The notes under the pieces are model-generated. The model saw only the letters and a program-made list of their open reading frames with translations, had not been told where the DNA came from and did not search any database. Below, in pieces: positions 58,495 through 64,000 of a DNA stretch of 64,000 bases. Both the position numbers and the translations under genes were made by a program. Source of the DNA: Cognatishimia activa (GTDB lineage: Bacteria > Pseudomonadota > Alphaproteobacteria > Rhodobacterales > Rhodobacteraceae); the NCBI RefSeq assembly GCF_017798205.1, contig NZ_CP060010.1:1364001-1428000 (forward strand). The letters run 5' to 3'. Position 1 is the first letter of the stretch. Each line of letters begins with the position of its first letter.

Positions 58495-60957
58495 ATGTCC
58501 GAGAGCGCAAAAATACCCAGCCACGCGCGGGTGGTTATCGTCGGCGGCGGCGTCATGGGCGTGGGTCTCGCCTATCACTTGGCGCATGAAGGATGGGGGG
58601 CGGATACGGTCCTTTTGGAAAAGGCAGAGCTGACGTCGGGATCGACCTGGCATGCGGCTGGGCAGATCACCCATTCGACGTCTAGTTTCTCGCTGGGCAA
58701 ATGCGTGGACTACAACATCGGGCTCTATTCCGGTGGATTAGAGACTGAAGCGGGTCAGGCGGTGACATGGCATGGCTGCGGCTCTTTCCGGCTGGCCTAT
58801 ACCGAAGACGAGATGGATTGGCTCAAGCACACGCTGTCAGTTGGCCGCTCTTTGGGTTTCAATATCGAGCTTGTCGGTACGGATCGCATCGCCGAGCTGC
58901 ATCCTTTCTACAACCTCGACGGCGTGCTTGGCGCGCTCCACACGCCAGATTATGGCCATGTGGATCCGACCAATGTCACCATGGCGATGGCGGCGGGCGC
59001 GCGGGCCAAGGGTGTCAAGATCATCCGCCGCTGTCAGGCGACCAACATCACCAAGCAGGGTCACGAATGGGTCGTCGAGACTAACCAAGGCACCATCCGT
59101 TGTGAGCATGTGGTAAACGCAGGCGGCACCTATGCGCGGCAGATGGGCGAGTGGTCGGGGCTGCAATTGCCGATGACCTCGATGACCCACCACTATTTCG
59201 TCACTGAAGAGGTGCCCGAGTTTCAGGATCTAGAAACGGAATTGCCGGTCATCCGCGACGACCGCAAGGTCTCGGGCTATATCCGGATGGAGCAGAAGAA
59301 GGGCCTCATCGGGATTTACGAGAAGGAAAATCCGAATTCCGTCTGGCACGATCACTGCCCTTGGGACTACGAGAACTGGCTGTTTGACGCAGACTATGAC
59401 CGCGTGATGCCTTACCTCGAAGAAAGCCTCAATCGCATGCCGATCTTTGCCGAACTTGGCATCAGCCGCGATGTGCATGGCGCGATTTCGCATCCACCGG
59501 ACGGCAACCCTCTGATCGGTCCTGCGCCGGGTGTCGAGAACTACTGGTGTTGTTGTGGCACTCAGATCGGCATCGGCTGGGGCCCGGGTCTCACACGGGA
59601 ACTGGCGCGCTGGATGGTGCACGGGGCGGCGGATATTTCCATGCGCGACTATGATCCGCGTCGCTTTGGGGAATATGCCACCAAGGAATGGCAGGTCATC
59701 AAAGCCAAAGAGGATTATTGCCTGCGCCACGAAATCCCGTTCCCGCATTTCAATCGCCTCGCAGGGCGGCCGGTCAAACCCTCGCCGATGTATGATCGGC
59801 TCAAGGAAAAGGGCGCGGTCTTTGAGGAGGTCTTTGGACACGAACGCCCCCGCTGGTTCGCGCCCGATGGCACGCCTGCCGAAGATATCTATTCGTTCAA
59901 ACGATCTCCTCTGCACGACATCATCGCCGATGAATGCAAAGCCGTGCGTGAGGCGGTCGGGATCATGGATATCTCGGCCTTTACCAAGGTCGAGGTCGCG
60001 GGGCCGGGGGCAGAGGCCCTGCTCGACCGTCTGGTCGCCAACAAGTTGCCGCAGAAAGCGGGGGGTATCACACTCACCCATATGCTGAACAAACGCGGCC
60101 GGATCGAGTTGGAAACCACCGTCGTTAAGCTGGAAGAGGGTCGATATTACCTCGTTTGCGCGGCCTTCTTTGAACAGCGCTTGATGGATCATCTGCGGAC
60201 CCATCAGGATGGCGAGGATGCCGAGATCATCCTGCGGTCCAATGACTGGGCGGCGCTTACACTGAACGGCCCCAAGGCGCGCGATGTGCTGGCGGCCTGC
60301 ACTGATGCGGATCTCAGCAATGCGGGCTTCCCATGGCTTAAGGCGCGGGAAATCACGGTGGCGGGCGTGATGCTCTGGGCGTTCCGCATGTCTTATGCCG
60401 GCGAGCTTGGTTGGGAATTCCACATCCCGCGCGACGGTGCGCTTCAGGTCTATGACGCGCTTTGGGCCGCTGGTGAGGCCCATGGCATCAAGGACTATGG
60501 CAGCTTTGCCATGAATGCTCTGCGCATGGAGAAAGGCTTTAAGGGTGCGGGTGAATTGACCAACGAAGTGACCCTGCCAGAAGCAGACGTCATGCGGTTT
60601 GCCAAGCTCGATAAGGATTACTTGGGTGTCGAAGCGACCCGCGCCAGCGCCGCGCAGGCCGAGGCGGGAGATATGCCTTGGGTCTGTGCCTATCTTGCCA
60701 TCGACGAAGATGGAGAAACCGACGGCCATGGCGGCGAAGCCGTGATGCTGGGTGATCGAGTGGTCGGCTCGACGGCGTCGGTGGTCTATGGGCCAACGGT
60801 CGGCAAGATCCTGGCCTTTGCCTATATCAAACCAGAGGCCGCAGCACCTGGCACAGACTTGACGGTGATCGTGCATGGCGCACCACGTGCCGCCAAAGTC
60901 TTGGGAGAACCAGCCTATGATCCGGCCAGCAAATTGCCAAGGACGGATGCGGCATGA
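58495..60957 (+). CDS. Dimethylglycine/sarcosine dehydrogenase-like FAD protein with GcvT domain
   Basis: An 820-residue two-domain enzyme. N-terminal FAD oxidase part (about 10-400) with VVIVGGGVMGVGLAYHLA and SGSTWHAAGQ, the His being the usual covalent flavin site. C-terminal GcvT-like folate-binding part (about 430-815) that would accept the released formaldehyde onto tetrahydrofolate. It removes an N-methyl group from a secondary or tertiary amine. Start at 58495, AGAGGA upstream. Heads the plus-strand operon dehydrogenase-enolase family-aminotransferase; the next gene overlaps by 4 nt. Confidence 0.9.
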   Translation: MSESAKIPSHARVVIVGGGVMGVGLAYHLAHEGWGADTVLLEKAELTSGSTWHAAGQITHSTSSFSLGKCVDYNIGLYSGGLETEAGQAVTWHGCGSFRLAYTEDEMDWLKHTLSVGRSLGFNIELVGTDRIAELHPFYNLDGVLGALHTPDYGHVDPTNVTMAMAAGARAKGVKIIRRCQATNITKQGHEWVVETNQGTIRCEHVVNAGGTYARQMGEWSGLQLPMTSMTHHYFVTEEVPEFQDLETELPVIRDDRKVSGYIRMEQKKGLIGIYEKENPNSVWHDHCPWDYENWLFDADYDRVMPYLEESLNRMPIFAELGISRDVHGAISHPPDGNPLIGPAPGVENYWCCCGTQIGIGWGPGLTRELARWMVHGAADISMRDYDPRRFGEYATKEWQVIKAKEDYCLRHEIPFPHFNRLAGRPVKPSPMYDRLKEKGAVFEEVFGHERPRWFAPDGTPAEDIYSFKRSPLHDIIADECKAVREAVGIMDISAFTKVEVAGPGAEALLDRLVANKLPQKAGGITLTHMLNKRGRIELETTVVKLEEGRYYLVCAAFFEQRLMDHLRTHQDGEDAEIILRSNDWAALTLNGPKARDVLAACTDADLSNAGFPWLKAREITVAGVMLWAFRMSYAGELGWEFHIPRDGALQVYDALWAAGEAHGIKDYGSFAMNALRMEKGFKGAGELTNEVTLPEADVMRFAKLDKDYLGVEATRASAAQAEAGDMPWVCAYLAIDEDGETDGHGGEAVMLGDRVVGSTASVVYGPTVGKILAFAYIKPEAAAPGTDLTVIVHGAPRAAKVLGEPAYDPASKLPRTDAA

Positions 60958-62072
60958 GCGGCTCGGGACATAAAATCAGGCGGATTAGTCTCTGGCATGT
61001 GCCGCTGACCAGCCATGAGGCCTATTACATGGCCGAGGGCAAAACCTGTGACACGGTCGAGACAGTCGTTCTGGCGGTTGAGACCGACACCGGCCTCATT
61101 GGCTGGGGCGAAGTATGCCCGATCCCGCATTATCTGCCCGCCTATGCGCGGGGTGTCGCCTCTGCCATCACAGAGCTCGCGCCGGTCCTCATTGGCGCGG
61201 ATCCGGTTGGGCCTGAGGCCGTCATCGCCAATGCGGACGCCTATCTGCAAGACCACCGCTATGCGAAATCGGCGTTGGATATCGCCCTGTGGGACATCAC
61301 GGGTCAGGTCGCAGGGCTTCCGGCCTACGCGTTGCTTGGCGGGCGCAGGGCTGCGGATATGCCGCTCTATCATTCGATCACCTGCATCGCGCCGGACGAA
61401 ATGGCGCGGATTGCACGTGAGGCCTACGCGACCGGTATCCGGCAGTTCCAAGTGAAGCTCGGCGCATCAGGCGATTGGACCACCGACGTCGAGCGTCTGA
61501 CCAAAGTGCGCGAGGCTGTCGGCGAGGGGCCGCTGGTCTATGGCGATTGGAACTGCGGAGCGACCTCTTTGGACGCAACGCGGGTCGGGCGTGCGGTGGC
61601 GCGTATGGATATCATGCTCGAACAGCCCTGCCCGACAATAGCAGATTGCGCGCGGGTGCGTGAGGCCACTGGCCTGCCGATGAAGCTGGACGAAAACGCC
61701 CATGACATCCCCTCGATGCTCGAGGCGCATGAGCGTGGGTGTATGGATGCCGTCGCCCTGAAGCTTTCAAAATACGGAGGCCTCTCTGCCACCCGTCGCG
61801 CGCGCGATATGTGTCTCTATCTCGGCGCAAAGATGTGTGTTGAGGACACCTGGGGCAGTGACATCACGACGGCGGCGCTCTTGCATCTGGCGGCCTCGAC
61901 CGATCCGTCTCGGGTGCTGAACACCTGCGATCTGTCGTCTTATGTGTCACCCCGCCTCGCGCCAACAGCGCCGGAACGCGCGAATGGCCGTATTGCCCCG
62001 CCTGAAGGCGCAGGCCTTGGGATCAACGTGGACGCACAGGCGCTGGGCGCTGCTGATCTGACTGTGGAGTAA
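60954..62072 (+). CDS. Enolase-superfamily enzyme (hydroxyproline/betaine type)
   Basis: A 372-residue MR/MLE enzyme. Active-site positions: Lys168 (FQVKLGA, first Lys replaced by Gln), Asp198/Asn200 (YGDWNCG), Glu223 (LEQPC), Asp246 (KLDEN), Lys270 (ALKLSKYGG), and eighth-strand EDTWGSDITT. It resembles cis-3-hydroxy-L-proline dehydratases and hydroxyproline-betaine epimerases and is the third family member in this window. The context with a demethylating oxidase and a Rieske oxygenase makes an epimerase or dehydratase of an N-methylated proline-like compound plausible. Confidence 0.8.
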   Translation: MSGSGHKIRRISLWHVPLTSHEAYYMAEGKTCDTVETVVLAVETDTGLIGWGEVCPIPHYLPAYARGVASAITELAPVLIGADPVGPEAVIANADAYLQDHRYAKSALDIALWDITGQVAGLPAYALLGGRRAADMPLYHSITCIAPDEMARIAREAYATGIRQFQVKLGASGDWTTDVERLTKVREAVGEGPLVYGDWNCGATSLDATRVGRAVARMDIMLEQPCPTIADCARVREATGLPMKLDENAHDIPSMLEAHERGCMDAVALKLSKYGGLSATRRARDMCLYLGAKMCVEDTWGSDITTAALLHLAASTDPSRVLNTCDLSSYVSPRLAPTAPERANGRIAPPEGAGLGINVDAQALGAADLTVE

Positions 62073-62075
62073 GCC

Positions 62076-63359
62076 ATGCAGAAATTAACTACCCAAGCGG
62101 AATGGGCCGCGCGTGCGAAAGCGGTTTTGCCCGCTGGCGGCTTCGGAAATTTCGACCCGTCTATGTTCATCAAAGAGGGCCGCGGATCGCGGGTCTGGGA
62201 TGAGGATGGCAATGAATATGTCGACTATCTGATCGGCTCTGGCCCGATGCTTTTGGGCCATGGTCACCCCGAAGTTCTGGAGGCTGTTCTAGAGCAGCTC
62301 CCGAAGGGTCAGACCTTTTTTGCGAACAACGCACTGGGCGTGGAACTGGCGGAGGATATCGTCAACGCGATGCCGTGTGGCGAACAGTTGCGCTATGTGT
62401 CCTCGGGCGGAGAGGCGGATATGTACGCCATGCGCCTCGCGCGGGCGTTCACCGGGCGCGACAAGATCGTAAAGTTCGAAGGCGGCTATCACGGTATGAG
62501 TGCTGAGGCACAGATGAGCCTTGCCCCCGTGAAGCAGGTGAACTTTCCGCAAGCGATTCCTGACAGCGCGGGCATTCCTCAGAGTGTCGCAGACGAAATG
62601 CTGATCGCACCGTTTAATGATCCTGACTACATTCGCTCTCTTCTGGCTGAATATGAGGGGCAGGTGGCTGGCATCATCGTTGAGCCTCTTCAAAGGATCA
62701 TTCCGCCGGAACCGGGTTTCCTGCAGCTTTTGCGAGAGGAAGCCGACAAATACGGCATCGTCCTGATCTTTGACGAGGTGGTTACAGGTTTTCGCTTTGC
62801 CTATGGCGGCGCGCAGGAACTCTATGGCGTGACGCCGGATCTCTGCACCTTGGGCAAAGTCATTGGCGGAGGCTTTCCGCTGGCGGCCATTATTGGGCGC
62901 ACAGATATCATGGCGCATTTTGATAAGGCCGTGGTCGGTGCGGATGGCTGGCTCATGCAACTTGGCACGCTTTCGGGAAATCCAGTGGCGACGATTGCGG
63001 GGATCAAGAGTCTCGAGATACTGCGACGCGAGGGCCAGTACGAAAAGCTGCGCGGGTTCGGTCATAAGGTACAGGACATGATCCGCAAAGCGCTGGATCC
63101 GGTGGGCATCGGATACCGTATCGTCGGCGATCCCACCCTGTTCGAGATCGTGTTCACCGATGCCAAGCCACGCACCTATCGCGATGTGCTTGGGGGTGAT
63201 GCGGCGGCTGGCAAAGTCTGGAATGACACCTTGCGCGCGCATGGGATCTTTAAGTCCCCTGGCAAGACATATCCGTCCTTGGCCCTCACGGATGCGGACA
63301 TGGAGATGACCTCTGACGCGATTTCACAGGCGGGGAAAGCGGTCGCGCAACTGGGTTAG
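62076..63359 (+). CDS. Class III PLP-dependent aminotransferase (GSA-AM-like)
   Basis: A 427-residue aminotransferase of the glutamate-1-semialdehyde aminomutase/aspartate-aminotransferase-like group. PLP lysine Lys261 (TLGKVIGGGFPLAA), Asp233 in IFDEVVTGFR, and MRLARAFTGRDKIVKFEGGYHG. It probably transfers or moves an amino group in the same catabolic route as the preceding genes (3 bases apart). It converges on the SDR gene with a 4-nt overlap. Not hemL itself, judging by context and sequence. Confidence 0.87.
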   Translation: MQKLTTQAEWAARAKAVLPAGGFGNFDPSMFIKEGRGSRVWDEDGNEYVDYLIGSGPMLLGHGHPEVLEAVLEQLPKGQTFFANNALGVELAEDIVNAMPCGEQLRYVSSGGEADMYAMRLARAFTGRDKIVKFEGGYHGMSAEAQMSLAPVKQVNFPQAIPDSAGIPQSVADEMLIAPFNDPDYIRSLLAEYEGQVAGIIVEPLQRIIPPEPGFLQLLREEADKYGIVLIFDEVVTGFRFAYGGAQELYGVTPDLCTLGKVIGGGFPLAAIIGRTDIMAHFDKAVVGADGWLMQLGTLSGNPVATIAGIKSLEILRREGQYEKLRGFGHKVQDMIRKALDPVGIGYRIVGDPTLFEIVFTDAKPRTYRDVLGGDAAAGKVWNDTLRAHGIFKSPGKTYPSLALTDADMEMTSDAISQAGKAVAQLG

Positions 63360-64000
63360 AAGAACCGGCGCACCCAGCTGTCAGGTAAGAGGCGCAACAG
63401 GCGAAAGACGCCTGCGAATGGATAGGGAAAGGCCGTGCGGAATTTGCGGCGTTTCATGTTGCGGATTACATGATCGGCGGCGACGTCTGGCATCATCAGT
63501 TGCGTCATCTGAAAGCTGTTTTTCTGCGTGAGGCGGGTCTCGATAAAGCCCGGATTGGTGACTTGTACCCGCACCTTCGTGGATTTCAGATCGAGGTAAA
63601 GGTTCTCGGCCAGATGCATCAGAGCAGCTTTGCTGGTGCTATATCCGACCGCTCCGGGCAAGCCGTGGTAGGCGGCAAGAGAACCGATCAGGACGATGTG
63701 GCCCTCATCCTTGGCAACAAAGCGGGACACGATGTCAGGTAACACACGCATCGCGCCAAGCACGTTGACATCCATCATAAAGAGACCCTTATCGCGGTCC
63801 CAATCTTGCGCTGTCATCGGGTCATAGGCACCAGCGCAGTAGATCACGCCATCGATGTCTGGCAGCGCCGAAAGCGCCGCGTCGACCGAGGTCTGATCGG
63901 TGAGGTCCATCGGAAGGATCTGGGCATCCTCAACGTCGATATCCCGCAAGCGACTTTCCGAGCGCGCCGACAAAACCAAGGCGCAGCCCTCAGCAGACAG
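63356..64000 (-). CDS. Short-chain dehydrogenase/reductase (5' end missing)
   Basis: 215 codons are present; the frame is open at the right edge, so the start with its Rossmann glycine motif lies outside. Visible SDR parts: LVLSARSES after the first strand, VIYCAGAY, catalytic Ser in VLIGSLAAYHG and the Tyr-x3-Lys motif GYSTSKAAL, then VTNPGFIETRL. An NAD(P)-dependent oxidoreductase of unknown substrate. The tail FPYPFAGVFRLLRLLP is somewhat hydrophobic. Confidence 0.88.
   Translation of the reverse strand: MSAEGCALVLSARSESRLRDIDVEDAQILPMDLTDQTSVDAALSALPDIDGVIYCAGAYDPMTAQDWDRDKGLFMMDVNVLGAMRVLPDIVSRFVAKDEGHIVLIGSLAAYHGLPGAVGYSTSKAALMHLAENLYLDLKSTKVRVQVTNPGFIETRLTQKNSFQMTQLMMPDVAADHVIRNMKRRKFRTAFPYPFAGVFRLLRLLPDSWVRRFF

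Overview
The window is a chromosomal segment of a motile alphaproteobacterium, most likely a marine Rhodobacterales (Roseobacter-group) species. The grounds are a single-cluster flagellar system with FlaF/FlbT flagellin regulators and CtrA-type promoter boxes (TTAA-N7-TTAA), an RpoE/ChrR singlet-oxygen sigma/anti-sigma pair facing a fatty-acid-modifying operon, a monomeric isocitrate dehydrogenase, and several Rieske/GcvT-oxidase/enolase-superfamily catabolic genes. Gene density is high, with many 1-4 nt stop/start overlaps. I saw no rRNA genes, intact tRNA genes, insertion sequences or CRISPR arrays.

Layout. (1) 1-15.6 kb, flagellar block A: end of flgL, an atypical CtrA-like regulator, flgI-flgJ-flgN, three flagellin genes (with nagA inserted between the second and third), fliI, then flgB-flgC-fliE-fliQ-sltF-flhA-fliR-flhB. 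(2) 15.7-23.2 kb, a non-flagellar insert: two enolase-superfamily genes, an EamA transporter, a VOC-membrane fusion, and divergent oxyR/katG. (3) 23.3-33.8 kb, flagellar block B: motE, a DUF6468 gene, fliM, fliL, divergent fliF-fliH-fliN-fliP, fliG, a DUF1217 gene, flbT, flaF, and a receiver protein with a dead GGDEF domain. (4) 34-42.7 kb: monomeric icd, gap, chrR/rpoE and the divergent amine oxidase-DUF1365-Cfa-like-DUF3833 operon. (5) 42.7-50.9 kb: a binding protein/kinase/regulator set, divergent from a tripartite tricarboxylate transporter (tctC-tctB-tctA), a CoA-transferase and a citryl-CoA-lyase-like enzyme. (6) 51-56 kb: circularly permuted ATP-grasp, alpha-E protein, transglutaminase and Anbu proteasome-like peptidase, then a Hint-domain protein. 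(7) 56-64 kb: a carboxymuconolactone decarboxylase-family gene, Rieske oxygenase, RpiR regulator, GcvT-type dehydrogenase, enolase-superfamily enzyme, class III aminotransferase and a partial SDR, apparently a catabolic cluster for an N-methylated (betaine-like) amino acid.

How the parts work together. The flagellar blocks encode most of the export gate (FliP/Q/R, FlhA/B), ATPase (FliI/H), MS and C rings (FliF/G/M/N), proximal rod (FlgB/C, FliE), P ring, muramidase and filament. Their control is visible: CtrA-type boxes lie upstream of flgI, the first two flagellin genes and the flaF-flbT operon. All three flagellin mRNAs carry a small hairpin with an invariant AGAA loop 27-31 nt before the start codon. 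FlbT, a flagellin mRNA regulator in Caulobacter, is encoded in the same window. Other readable circuits are two TGATCC-N18-TAAN sigma-E promoters back to back, an OxyR-like four-block site before katG, a pair of LacI-type palindromes before gap, and an inverted repeat over the rpiR start codon.

Three stretches over 300 bases lack a gene: 6617-7041 (AT-rich, with a tRNA-like relic and the third flagellin leader), 32454-32767 (CtrA box) and 36196-36542 (gap operators).
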